Of a DNA stretch of 64,000 nt, positions 58,001 to 64,000 are shown in pieces (position 1 is the stretch's first letter; each line of letters starts with the position of its first letter). Below the pieces are notes generated by a model, which worked only from the letters and a program-made list of their open reading frames with translations, did not search any database and was not told the DNA's origin. The position numbers and the translations under genes were made by a program. The DNA is from Norana najaformis. Lineage: Eukaryota; Annelida; Clitellata; Crassiclitellata; Hormogastridae. The stretch spans positions 31,994,230 through 32,058,229 of the forward strand of contig OZ029921.1 in assembly GCA_964023275.1 (NCBI GenBank). Direction: 5' to 3'.

Positions 58001-60043
58001 GGAACCGTTAACAATCAAACGGGACTTATTCCACATAAGTATATCGCCATTCAAGTAAGGTAAATAGTGATTTTCATTTCTTGTGTCTAACAGTTGTTTT
58101 GATTAAGCTTACCACATCTTAGGTTGGCTTTTAAAGCTTGATCATGTCAGAGACGCTGTTCATGAGAGCAATTCATGTTCAGTGGCTTTGAATGATGGAC
58201 ACAGTTGTTTTGTTGTTTCAACTGGACATTTATGTGGTGTTTTTAAAGAACATGACCTTAGAACATGACTTTAGAAGTGCTGTGAAATGTAAATAGGAAT
58301 ACTTAGCTTGAGTTTTTTCTGTAGCTAAGATGGCAAAGCTCTGGAAAAACCAGTTATCAAGTTTCTGGATATCTTTGCTAGTTTTAGCAATTGTTGTTTT
58401 ACAAAGCAAGACATTAATTACAATTCTAAAAATACGTCCATGTTGCCCAACACTTCAAAATGGTCTTATTGTTTTGTAAACTTTAATTCTGTTTGGCCTG
58501 GTAGCTGATGGTTCAAGCGTTGGCTATTCACTTCTGTGTCTAGAGTTTGAATCTGAGTGTCTTATTGTTCGGCATTGTTTCTCATAAGAAAAGGTCACCT
58601 GGCAGTTGGATTCTTGTCATTGTCTTTGTGCATTAGCAGTTTAAAAGATCTATGGGACCAACCCTGTATAGATGGTAATTGTGTAGTAATTGTCAAATTG
58701 TCTTACATTATTTTACATTAACTTACCAATGTTTTACATTAACTTGCAGCTGACAATGGACAACTTACTTTTGTTTTTGTAGAGCAAATTCTGAGAAGGA
58801 CAACACAGATGTAGAAGAGAAGATGAGGATGTCAACAGAATCCTTGCCAGCGAAACCCTTTGGATTGGTCACTTCTTCACGTCCTCCGGTTGTTGAGCCA
58901 CTGGATCGTTCCATTTCTCAGCCAAACATCAGCGCTGGTCCTCCGCCGATCAGTCCATCAGCGCTCGCTTCATTCTCGTCCACCAGCTCTGATCTTTCAC
59001 GTGGGGGATATGGATCGTGCTCAGAAAGCCTGCAGTCATTTTTAGGCAAGGACATGCTTGATGTTGAAACTGGATCTACCAGCCTGGCAAGTTGCTCAAC
59101 CTTTGTTGGTGTTGATGAGCGCAGTGAGCGACTGACGTCAGTAGGATCTGACATCGTATCAGGGTCGTCGCTCTTAGAGATGGAACCAACACCAGTCCTG
59201 GTCTTAAATCTACCATTCTGCGTTGCTCCAGCAGCCTCTTCTGAGCAGAGTGCAGTCACTCCAGACACTGTGTCTGAGCAAAGCAGCATTCCAGCTGAAG
59301 CCAGTGATCCATCGTTTGCGAGTTCTCACCCATTGCCTTCGACTTTTCTTCCAAAAAGCGAAGCCACCAGTCCTGCGATGACGAATGCAGATCTTTTTGC
59401 GACTGTTGGTCAGGGCACGATTAAGAAAGGGGGCAGCCGACATTCAGCTGGTCTGTCTGGCCCCTCCTTCTGCGCCAAAGTGGAATCGGAAAACCTGAAG
59501 CAAGGAGCCAGTCCAGATATTGCAAGTACGGATGAGATGTTTAGTTCAACCTTTGATGAAATAGAGCAGACGCTGAGTGGCTTTGTCGTTTCAACTTCGC
59601 TCAAGCTCTTTGGAATAAATCCATTGCTGTCATCACCATCTACCAACACCAGCCTTCATCCTCTGTTTCCATCTGCTGCTCCCAGGTCGGCAAAAGACAA
59701 CCCAGCACCAGAGAGTCTTGCCACCCCGTCTTCAGAAGATGCTTCTCTTCCATCTTCAGTTTTGCCAACATCGTTTGGATCCAATGTGGCGGTTGAGAAA
59801 CCTGCTGCTGATGTTGAACCAGCATTTAAATCCTCTGATGCTGTGGAGTCATCTGTATCTGATGTTTCCCCTCATTCAGCATCAGCCCCAACCACATCTT
59901 CGCCTTTGTCAACTCGGAAGCACTCTGAAGGCAGCGCCCAGATTAAGCCACTGAAACCACCAACAGATGACAAACCAAAACCAAAGCCACCTCCGACTAT
60001 GAAGAAACCAGCTGCCGTCACTAAAGAAAAACCAAATGTTTAA
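30968..60043 (+). CDS. SRGAP: SLIT-ROBO Rho GTPase-activating protein (spliced, 19 coding exons)
   Basis: srGAPs bind Robo receptors and curve membranes through their F-BAR dimer. They stimulate GTP hydrolysis by Rac1, Cdc42 or RhoA during neurite and cell migration. Nineteen exons join with matching phases to 3585 nt, that is 1194 residues plus stop. Domains: F-BAR (about 10-470, starting [20 protein letters not shown] as in vertebrate srGAPs), RhoGAP (about 490-690, arginine finger Arg521 in GVFRVSG), SH3 (about 718-774, with DWWEG and GLIPHKYI), then a Ser/Pro-rich tail ending in a PKPKPPP proline motif. Vertebrate srGAPs are about 1070-1100 residues, so length and order fit. I see one srGAP gene here; vertebrates have paralogues. 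Introns carry SINE, LINE and minisatellite insertions. Confidence 0.95.
33508..33646. repeat. 23-bp minisatellite
   Basis: The unit TTAATTGTTTTAAGCTTTCT plus TTG repeats about six times; the first copies have GCAGA in place of TTAAT. Confidence 0.9.
34813..34873 (-). repeat. tRNA-like sequence (probable SINE head)
   Basis: On the minus strand, CAGTGGCTGAGCAGTTAA looks like a D-arm/A box, CTTTGCACT could be an anticodon loop, and GGGTTCAAATCC is a good B box. The acceptor stem is not convincingly paired, so I call a tRNA-derived repeat and not a functional tRNA. Confidence 0.4.
35265..35534 (+). repeat. Dispersed repeat, copy B, with internal duplication
   Basis: 35310-35475 matches the repeat at 29765-29945. 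It is flanked by a duplicated 55-bp block (35265-35313 and 35480-35534) that shares CACCATTTAA.GTT, then TGTGTATGGA and CGTGCTAGCCCAAGA. The layout suggests a larger unit repeated in tandem, the outer copies truncated. Confidence 0.65.
35795..35900 (-). repeat. SINE 3' fragment, family 3, minus orientation
   Basis: An (ATCTA)n run, then ACAGTGCTATTATCATAATG and GCATCGACTGATG. This is the reverse of the SINE 3' end, and close to the fragment at 3822-3925. Confidence 0.6.
36099..36282 (+). CDS. SRGAP: srGAP exon 2 (F-BAR)
   Basis: Acceptor ATCTTGTAG, donor AA|GTGAGC, phase 2. Encodes [20 protein letters not shown] and on to [20 protein letters not shown], the first long F-BAR helix. Confidence 0.94.
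36720..36935 (-). repeat. tRNA-derived SINE, second type
   Basis: On the minus strand it opens with GTGGTGTAGTGGTATGGTCG and then a CCTCGTAAC loop (CGT, Thr-like). A GGGTTTGAATC B box follows, then a body containing CAATTGCCTGTGAGGACGGC. It differs in body from family 3. It lies in srGAP intron 2. Confidence 0.5.
37690..37800 (+). repeat. SINE 3' fragment, family 3
   Basis: GTGCTTGATGGTTTATGATG, ATTGTAATGGTGTTATTATA and a perfect (GATTA)4 tail at 37779-37797. This plus-strand copy shows the family's tail most clearly. Confidence 0.6.
37801..38828. other. srGAP intron 2, TATATG-rich stretch
   Basis: Many short TATATATG and CATATATA runs (38095-38335, 38640-38810). I see no gene or recognisable element. 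Confidence 0.5.
38829..39052 (+). mobile_element. LINE 3' end, family 1
   Basis: Starts with CTGACTTCCCTTTTCCTCTT and CCAATCCCAAACATCTCACA, shared in reverse with 54477-54720. It then has the family core with AAGCTGGTCCCTGTGACGTG and a GAGATTACGATTACATTAC tail. Confidence 0.8.
39395..39975. repeat. 33-bp minisatellite
   Basis: The unit CTGGAAATTCACTTATCTTC followed by ATATGAGTATGTC is regular from about 39600 and degenerate before. Variants alternate in a higher-order 66-99-bp pattern. Because 33 is a multiple of 3, a 93-codon frame stays open through it; I do not regard that as a gene. Confidence 0.9.
40285..40433. repeat. (GGAT)n / (GAT)n microsatellite
   Basis: Alternating GGAT and GATGAT runs ending about 30 bp before srGAP exon 3, close to where the branch point should lie. 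Confidence 0.95.
40465..40630 (+). CDS. SRGAP: srGAP exon 3 (F-BAR)
   Basis: Acceptor CGTTTTTAG, donor AAG|GTGTGT, phase 0. Encodes [20 protein letters not shown] through [10 protein letters not shown]. The tryptophans and spacing fit the second part of the F-BAR core. Confidence 0.92.
40631..44716 (+). other. srGAP intron 3
   Basis: A 4.1-kb intron with one SINE (41790-41960) and short TATTTATTA runs. Plus-strand frames at 43210-43533 and 44041-44379 show no similarity or splice support and look like chance. Confidence 0.75.
41790..41960 (+). repeat. tRNA-derived SINE, family 3
   Basis: The best-preserved copy: AGCACTCGAGTGGTAAAGTG, a GCGGATTCGAGCCTCCCC B box, GAGACGGTTACTGTGTACAG, AGTCCTTCACGCACAATTGC, ATTAGATAGTGGCACTTAAT and a short AATAAA-type tail. 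Confidence 0.75.
44717..44779 (+). CDS. SRGAP: srGAP exon 4 (F-BAR)
   Basis: Acceptor GTTTGCAG, donor AGC|GTAAGA, 21 codons, phase 0: [20 protein letters not shown] plus S. It aligns with the 'DDLMKVLNEL' helix of vertebrate srGAPs. Confidence 0.9.
45665..45817 (+). CDS. SRGAP: srGAP exon 5 (F-BAR)
   Basis: Acceptor GTTGACAG, donor AAG|GTACAA, 51 codons, phase 0. It begins [20 protein letters not shown], matching the conserved MKTYH.Y motif, and continues into a charged coiled coil. Confidence 0.93.
46799..46927 (+). CDS. SRGAP: srGAP exon 6 (F-BAR), followed by a GC donor
   Basis: Acceptor TTCCTGAAG, 43 codons, phase 0: [20 protein letters not shown] and on to [11 protein letters not shown]. 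The only donor that keeps frame with exon 7 is AAT|GCAAGT, a GC-AG intron. K.KA.KARN.YLL is strongly conserved in srGAPs. Confidence 0.9.
47385..47606 (+). CDS. SRGAP: srGAP exon 7 (F-BAR)
   Basis: Acceptor TTAAAACAG, donor CGA|GTAAGC, 74 codons, phase 0. Encodes [20 protein letters not shown] through [14 protein letters not shown]; the KFEFQ.H.GD element is diagnostic of the family. Confidence 0.94.
48172..48273 (+). CDS. SRGAP: srGAP exon 8 (F-BAR)
   Basis: Acceptor GCATTAG, donor GAG|GTGAGA, 34 codons, phase 0. Encodes [20 protein letters not shown] through [11 protein letters not shown]. Confidence 0.92.
48620..48665 (+). repeat. SINE-like core at the exon 9 acceptor
   Basis: GCATCAACTGATGTCTTGTG followed by TTTAGAT is close to the SINE core (CATCGACTGATGTTTTGTCA followed by TTAGAT). 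If real, the last bases of intron 8, including the acceptor AG at 48659-48660, come from the repeat. Confidence 0.35.
48661..48861 (+). CDS. SRGAP: srGAP exon 9 (F-BAR, C-terminal helix)
   Basis: Acceptor TGTGTTTAG, donor AGC|GTTCGT (a weak donor, chosen because EEFYLS then joins KFKDYQL exactly as in vertebrates), 67 codons, phase 0. Confidence 0.88.
49477..49580 (+). CDS. SRGAP: srGAP exon 10 (F-BAR end)
   Basis: Acceptor CTTAACAG, donor AG|GTAAAC, phase 2. Encodes [20 protein letters not shown] and then [15 protein letters not shown], matching the LI.KLQAKH..L.K.LG stretch of vertebrate srGAPs. Confidence 0.93.
49581..53520 (+). other. srGAP intron 10
   Basis: A 3.9-kb intron. A direct repeat at 51607-51850 is listed separately. 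The rest is AT-rich with no gene-like frame. A short CATCAATTGATGTCC near 50000 may be another SINE scrap. Confidence 0.75.
51607..51850 (+). repeat. Direct repeat pair
   Basis: CCATGAGGTGTAGTGC, AAATAAATAG and AATATCCCACTTGAAGAACT occur at 51607-51672 and again at 51757-51830, followed by a third partial ACTTGAAGAACTGATA. It is a local tandem duplication with a 150-bp period. Confidence 0.85.
53521..53605 (+). CDS. SRGAP: srGAP exon 11 (linker into RhoGAP)
   Basis: Acceptor TTGCATTTAG, donor CAG|GTTATT, phase 0. Encodes [20 protein letters not shown] and then [14 protein letters not shown](S/D).E.Y is the usual lead into the srGAP RhoGAP domain. The 3' half is tandemly duplicated just downstream. 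Confidence 0.9.
53574..53842 (+). repeat. Tandem duplication of exon 11 3' end and flanking intron
   Basis: 53574-53696 and 53697-53842 align along their length: the SIEEYVQ codons, then TTATTGTT/CTATTGTT, TTGAATAACATGATT/TTGAAATAACATGATT and CTGCATTT/GTGCATTT. In the second copy the coding part reads [10 protein letters not shown] in frame, but its donor is GC (CAG|GCTATT) and no acceptor is evident. Confidence 0.8.
53855..53915 (+). CDS. SRGAP: srGAP exon 12 (RhoGAP start)
   Basis: Acceptor GCTTTGTAG, donor G|GTGCGG, phase 1. Encodes [20 protein letters not shown], matching GQ.IP.VVESCIRFIN in vertebrates. Confidence 0.92.
54216..54425. repeat. 35-bp minisatellite
   Basis: Six units of AGATAATAGATAATGTAATA plus CTTACCAGTATTTAT, in exact 35-bp register. 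Each unit carries a perfect minus-strand splice-donor-like CTG|GTAAGTA. It lies in srGAP intron 12. Confidence 0.93.
54477..54720 (-). mobile_element. LINE 3' end, family 1, minus orientation
   Basis: Reverse of the family core (CAGCTTATTCACAGGCGCTC, AGTCAAAACAAAATCGATAG, GGTTCGGTTCCAGGTCAAGA). It extends into the same upstream region as the 38829 copy. It sits in srGAP intron 12, antisense to the gene. Confidence 0.85.
54888..54965 (+). CDS. SRGAP: srGAP exon 13 (RhoGAP, arginine finger)
   Basis: Acceptor GTTCTTAG, donor G|GTAAGT, phase 1. Encodes [20 protein letters not shown] and then NLFERG. Arg521 in GVFRVSG is the catalytic arginine finger of RhoGAP domains, so GAP activity should be intact. 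Confidence 0.95.
55222..55452 (-). mobile_element. LINE 3' fragment, family 2, minus orientation
   Basis: Reverse of the family 3' end: AATCATAATCAAGAATTTAT (tail), GCTTTATAAATA, ATCAGAGGTGCTCCTGGCCC and TCTTCAAACGCTTGCAGAA. It is parallel to the copy at 12268-12660. It lies in srGAP intron 13. Confidence 0.65.
55632..55784 (+). CDS. SRGAP: srGAP exon 14 (RhoGAP core)
   Basis: Acceptor GGTTGCAG, donor G|GTATCG, phase 1. Encodes [20 protein letters not shown], then [20 protein letters not shown]. The [11 protein letters not shown](F/L)P signature is the RhoGAP core. Confidence 0.95.
55979..56084 (+). CDS. SRGAP: srGAP exon 15 (RhoGAP)
   Basis: Acceptor TTGTTGTAG, donor CA|GTGAGT, phase 2. 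Encodes [20 protein letters not shown] and then [16 protein letters not shown]....(V/I)[11 protein letters not shown] is the conserved RhoGAP helix. Confidence 0.95.
56403..56615 (+). CDS. SRGAP: srGAP exon 16 (RhoGAP end)
   Basis: Acceptor TTTTTGTAG, donor GG|GTGAGG, phase 2. Encodes [25 protein letters not shown] and on to [22 protein letters not shown] is the last RhoGAP motif. Confidence 0.95.
57166..57221 (+). CDS. SRGAP: srGAP exon 17 (linker)
   Basis: Acceptor GATTTCCAG, donor G|GTAAGC, phase 1. Encodes an acidic linker, [18 protein letters not shown], between RhoGAP and SH3. It is short and poorly conserved but required to keep frame. Confidence 0.85.
57879..58059 (+). CDS. SRGAP: srGAP exon 18 (SH3)
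   Basis: Acceptor TGGTCTAG, donor AG|GTAAAT, phase 2. Encodes [35 protein letters not shown] and [13 protein letters not shown]. This is a complete SH3 fold with ALYDF-, WW- and P..Y-type ligand residues. An earlier GTAAGG donor (58055) would lead to a stop in exon 19. Confidence 0.95.
58498..58562 (+). repeat. Possible tRNA-like SINE head
   Basis: GGTAGCTGATGGTTCAAGCG (A-box-like) and GAGTTTGAATCTGAG (B-box-like) are spaced about as in a tRNA. It lies in srGAP intron 18. Stems are poorly paired. Confidence 0.3.
58783..60043 (+). CDS. SRGAP: srGAP exon 19 (Ser/Pro-rich tail and stop)
   Basis: Acceptor TTTTTGTAG; stop TAA at 60041-60043. Encodes 419 residues, low complexity and rich in Ser, Pro and Ala, with no folded domain evident. 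It ends in a basic proline-rich segment ([14 protein letters not shown]) likely to bind SH3 domains. The long open frame in otherwise AT-rich DNA supports coding. Confidence 0.93.
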
Positions 60044-61839
60044 CAGATGGCAGTAGAAAATAGTCTGCTTTACCGTCGTTCATGCAACAGCACAAAGTAA
60101 TCTGCTTCACTGACAGAACTCTTCTTTGTGTGAAACAAGTGTGAAATTTACGCCATTTACAGTGACCTGAAAAAAGTTTTGTTTTTCTGTTGCTACTCAC
60201 AGGATATCTAGACTTGGTCTATGTAGTTTTTTTATACAGCTAGGCTAAACATTTTTTTAGCTGCCTTTGCAAACTGACTAACATTCTACTTCACTGACTT
60301 CTTTGCAGCAAAGAGATTGTCCCTGCTTGTTGCAGGGATGGTCTTGGTCATTGCTGAAGCTGCTCAATCCCTAAGAACAGTAAAAGATTTTTTCCAAGAA
60401 ACCAGAAAACCAATTTCAGAACCTGTGATTGCCTAAATAGAACCATGGAATGTTTAGCGCTGTGTGAATAAGCATTTTACAATAATACCTGGTATTAGCA
60501 GTTGTAAACTCCATGAAGGCGGCAATAGTTGTAGGTGCAAAAGGCCAAGTGCCATGTGCATTGTTTTGCAGGGTTCTTTTTCGTAAGTCATTGGTTTTCT
60601 GCTGGATTAAATCAGCAGTTATGATAGATGCTTGAAGAAAATTAGAGGAGACACTCATTCTGTTCTGAAACCGTCTACTAGAGAGGGTTGAATGCAAATG
60701 TCTTGGATGGAGTGAGACTTCTGCTTGTTTCTAAGCTCACACTATTAGCAAATTTCACTGCTTGGTACAGGGACAGTCTTGGTCAAACAGCTTCCCTAGT
60801 CTGCTCTGTAAATTATCATTGGCTTTGCTTTAGTCAATAAGCCAATACTTCAGTCAGACTGTGTCAGACAGAGTATGCTTCAAATTAACTGTCTGCCTTT
60901 TTCATATTTTAAGTACCTGGTATCTTTAAGTATAAGTATATTTGAACAGTGTTGTAGTTATTTTGAAACTATGTGATAAGTATCGTAAAATATATGCCAA
61001 CTATCTCCGAAGTAAGACAGAAGTGTTTTAAAATTGTGTTATGAATGTCTTTCTTTTGGTAAGGTGTGTGCTTCTCTTTTCGTTACTGACTTTTGAAGAG
61101 ATGCAATGTATTTCTGAAAAATCTTTCGTGCTATTGATGCAAAGAAAATTAGATTGTGAGGTTTTCAGGGACCCAAGTAGAATTGCATGTATTTTGGGTT
61201 CTACTTTCAGAGAGAAATTTATCTACAATAATTTTTGGTTTTTGATAAAGCCTGTCTCAGTTTTTAACCAAACCCAAATTGTGCCCCCAAGGAATGATAG
61301 TTAATTCCTAAGGACTTCTGTGCAATACATGATAGCCGGGCTGTTATGGTGACAAAGGCATTTTGCAATTATGTCCTGAATTATAGGTCTTTGAATAACT
61401 GCAACAATCATGTTAATTTGTTAACCAATTTCTAGAAAAGCTGTGCTGCTTTGGTGGTGTGTTATGTTATAATGACTCCTGGAGCAATTCCACTTGCGAA
61501 AGTAATAACTGATAATTTCAGAGAACTCTAAATTTCGGAAAAGACAGTGCTCTGATGCCAGGTTGTTTAACTGTATGAACCTTCCTCCCAATTTGTGTTC
61601 TAATCAGTTTATTAAGAGTATCCCTGAAAACATTTCTTTGTAAATTGCGGATTTTTGAAATAATGTACATCAAAGAAATCTGCACTGAGCATTGCTTTTA
61701 TGGATTGGTTACTGGGCTGCAGCATCAGTTAAAAAAGGCTGTGAATTTGATTCCTGGCCATGACAGAAGATGTTTAACACCCGCTAGCCCCCTTTGCTGA
61801 ATTTAGTTGCAATGGAGTAAATCAAGTCTAGCCTTAAGA

Positions 61840-61845
61840 AATAAA
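61840..61845 (+). terminator. Candidate srGAP polyadenylation signal
   Basis: AATAAA in the context TTAAGAAATAAAGTGAATTC, followed within 30 bp by T-rich sequence. It is one of several possible sites. Confidence 0.3.
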
Positions 61846-63915
61846 GTGAATTCTTTATTATTAAACGTTCTGCTTACAATCAGTATTATAGCTGCTGGAG
61901 TTTTTTATCATTAAATAAGAAAAAAATTATTATTAGCATTATGACACAGATGTTATCACGAAACAGGTTACCGCAATTATTATTATTACTGATGCACAGT
62001 AATAAAATTAATACAATTGCTTAATGCTTAGAATTAAATTTAATAAAATTAATGTAATATAGTAATAGATTTTGTAGTGAGGTGTAAATGTGAATGCTAA
62101 CTGTCTTTTGTTTGCAGTGGAAAAACAACAAAAAATAAATAAAAAATTGCAGTTTGTATTTACAGAGTGAAGGAGAATTTTCATTTGTGATCGCAAGAGG
62201 CTGCACTTATGAGGAGTTGGAGGTGTTCTTGTGCAACCACTTAATCTTTAAGAAATTGTGTTCTGCACAGTTTTTGTGGAGCTTCAGAGAATATTATGCC
62301 AGCGTCATGGATTTGTGCCTGCCACGTGCTCGGCCTAGATTTCTTCTGGCATAATCTGAAAGCTAGTATTTCTTAAATTCTTAATTTTGCTAGAGCATAA
62401 ACTTTTGAAAAGTAATTCTCTGTTGATGTAATTATTGTAGTGTAATATATTATGTAAATTTCTGTTGCTTTTGTGTCAATCAGTCATTTGTGCCAAGTTG
62501 TTTCAGTTGCTCACCTTTTTTCAAACAATCTGTCATAAATTCTGTGCTAAATGAGATTCTCTCATTATTCTCATTTAAGAGCTCTACTGAACTTTATTGA
62601 AGTGTTGCCGAAATTTAATATTTATAAAATACAAAAGATGTTAAAATTTTATGAGTGTTGAAATCACTTTGGGATTTTCTAAATTGTTTAATAGTTTTTA
62701 AATTTCTTCTGTGTAGGGGTGACTAGGATCATGATTTCCCCAGTATACTTGCAAGTTTGATTTGATTTTGTTGCGTGTATTCATTTAACTGAGGGATTTT
62801 CCCTGTTTTGAGTTTGATTGCAGGATAGTCAGTTATTATTTTTTGTTTATTTGTCCTGTTTTTATTCGACAAGGTGTTTCACTTAGTGCTTACTGGCTAT
62901 TTCTAGTTGCTGATTTTTTTAAAGTTGTGCTAAGGATAGACTCATAAAAGACTCACAAGTTTGTAGTGGTTCTGCATAAATTTTTTTTCGTTACTGTACA
63001 TAACATGCCTCATGTTTCTAAGCAGCAGTTGCATTATTTAGTGTAATGTACTAATTAATTATTACTACGACTGAGTAAAGGTTAGTTGGGAGTTGTAGAA
63101 ACCATTTGCAATTAACAACAGTCTTTTTTAAAAGTCAGTCTCCTTTGTAATTCTGTTAGAATCTCCTTGGGTCAGTTCTTGTCAATGTCGTTTGCTGTTT
63201 TTCAGTTGAAGTTGACCTTTAAATTTTCTGTCTTAGATATAGCTCTTGCAGTGTTAGTTGCTGTTGGTCAGTTTTGTGCTTGAATCTACAGAAATTGATT
63301 AGTTATTCTTGACGTCAGTTTCTGTTTTTCAGTTTAACTTAAATTTGTTGTCACTGGTCCGTTATTCATGGTGTTTTGAATTACGATTGCTCAGTTATTT
63401 TCAAGTCAGCTGTGATTGGTCATTGATTCTTGAATATGGCTGTCATTGGCCAGTTTGAGTGTAAGGCCTTGACTGGCTAACACAAGACTGATTTCTTGTA
63501 TTGGTCCATATTGTCCTAATCTACTAGCTTCTCGTCCAGGATACATTGGCCGAATTTCCAGAAGGTATAGTTTACTGAGAATATGATTAGATCTCGACGT
63601 ATTCGATCTCATTTTGGAATATATCGGCAGTGCTGGCGTTCAGATAAAATGGACAGTGAAAGCAAAGTTGAAGGAAGTATATGTGGTGTTCAGAAGATAT
63701 TTGCTTTGTTTCACCCTTCCAGTCTAATCGTCTTCTAGTATAGCTTCATTGGATTGCTGTCGTTACCATTTATGCGCTTCAGCGAAAGATCCTTCAACCT
63801 GGTTGACTTGCTTCTGTGCTCTTTTTAGATTCGTGTAACATTTGTTGCGTTAAATCACCTTTAAAATTGTTTGCAGTTGTTATTTGAGTTACACGTACAC
63901 TTGTCCACACCCTGT

Positions 63916-63960
63916 TGTCTGGTGTCAGCAGCCATCGTTTGTGTTTGCTGACACCAGACA
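63916..63960. other. Perfect 15-bp inverted repeat (hairpin)
   Basis: TGTCTGGTGTCAGCA (63916-63930) and TGCTGACACCAGACA (63946-63960) are exact reverse complements separated by 15 bases. Pairing does not extend beyond the arms. Confidence 0.85.
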
Positions 63961-64000
63961 TATGTGATGCTATCGAAAAATTAGCCATATACCCACTGTC

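Larger units (their letters stand above)
60044..64000 (+). other. srGAP 3' UTR and downstream DNA
   Basis: No gene-like frame on either strand. An AATAAA at 61840-61845 is a candidate polyadenylation signal, implying a 3' UTR of about 1.8 kb; other AATAAA copies occur near 62000 and 62135. The rest is T-rich unique-looking sequence. Confidence 0.5.

Noticed and set aside
58055..58056. Alternative srGAP exon 18 donor CAA|GTAAGG
   Set aside because: Using it, exon 19 would read AGC AAA TTC TGA and stop. The GTAAAT donor five bases later keeps 419 further codons open.

Overview
The window is nuclear DNA from an animal, almost certainly a non-vertebrate. It holds genes with GT-AG introns of up to about 10 kb, long AT-rich non-coding stretches, many microsatellites and many decayed transposable elements. 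The three recognisable host genes are all metazoan families: a metabotropic glutamate receptor, fukutin-related protein and a SLIT-ROBO Rho GTPase-activating protein. I cannot name the phylum with confidence; a lophotrochozoan or an invertebrate deuterostome would both fit.

Layout. (1) 1-2287: intergenic and upstream DNA ending in a retrotransposon 3' fragment. (2) 2288-23043, plus strand: a complete metabotropic glutamate receptor gene. Four coding exons join in frame to 995 codons plus stop, with every glutamate-contact residue I checked present and a C-terminal PDZ ligand. Its 10.4-kb first intron holds LINE fragments, a SINE, a long TA/GATA tract and a two-frame transposon-like gene at 9860-11580. 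Its third intron holds a pogo/Tigger-type element with perfect 24-bp inverted ends. (3) 23044-26820: intergenic DNA with a hAT-type MITE, a LINE fragment and a 16-bp minisatellite of about 37 units. (4) 26821-28359, minus strand: intact, single-exon FKRP. A degenerate Tigger element starts about 60 bp upstream of its start codon. (5) 30968-60043, plus strand: a complete srGAP gene of 19 coding exons encoding F-BAR, RhoGAP and SH3 domains and a Ser/Pro-rich tail. All exon phases agree and the total is 1194 codons plus stop. (6) 60044-64000: probable 3' UTR and downstream DNA with no recognisable gene.

FKRP and srGAP are transcribed divergently, with about 2.6 kb between their start codons. The three genes do not form a pathway. 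mGluR is a neuronal receptor, srGAP shapes membranes and turns off Rho GTPases downstream of Robo, and FKRP modifies alpha-dystroglycan in the Golgi.

Three interspersed repeat families recur: a LINE 3' end with a (GATTAC)n tail, a second LINE with a CR1/L2-like ORF2 C-terminus, and a tRNA-derived SINE. I found no clearly new biological system. The most unusual observations are a triplicated splice junction in mGluR, a tandemly duplicated exon in srGAP, a GC-AG intron, a 2A-like motif in a LINE copy, and an uncharacterised two-frame transposon-like gene. Exon boundaries were placed by eye from splice signals, frame and family similarity, without transcript data.
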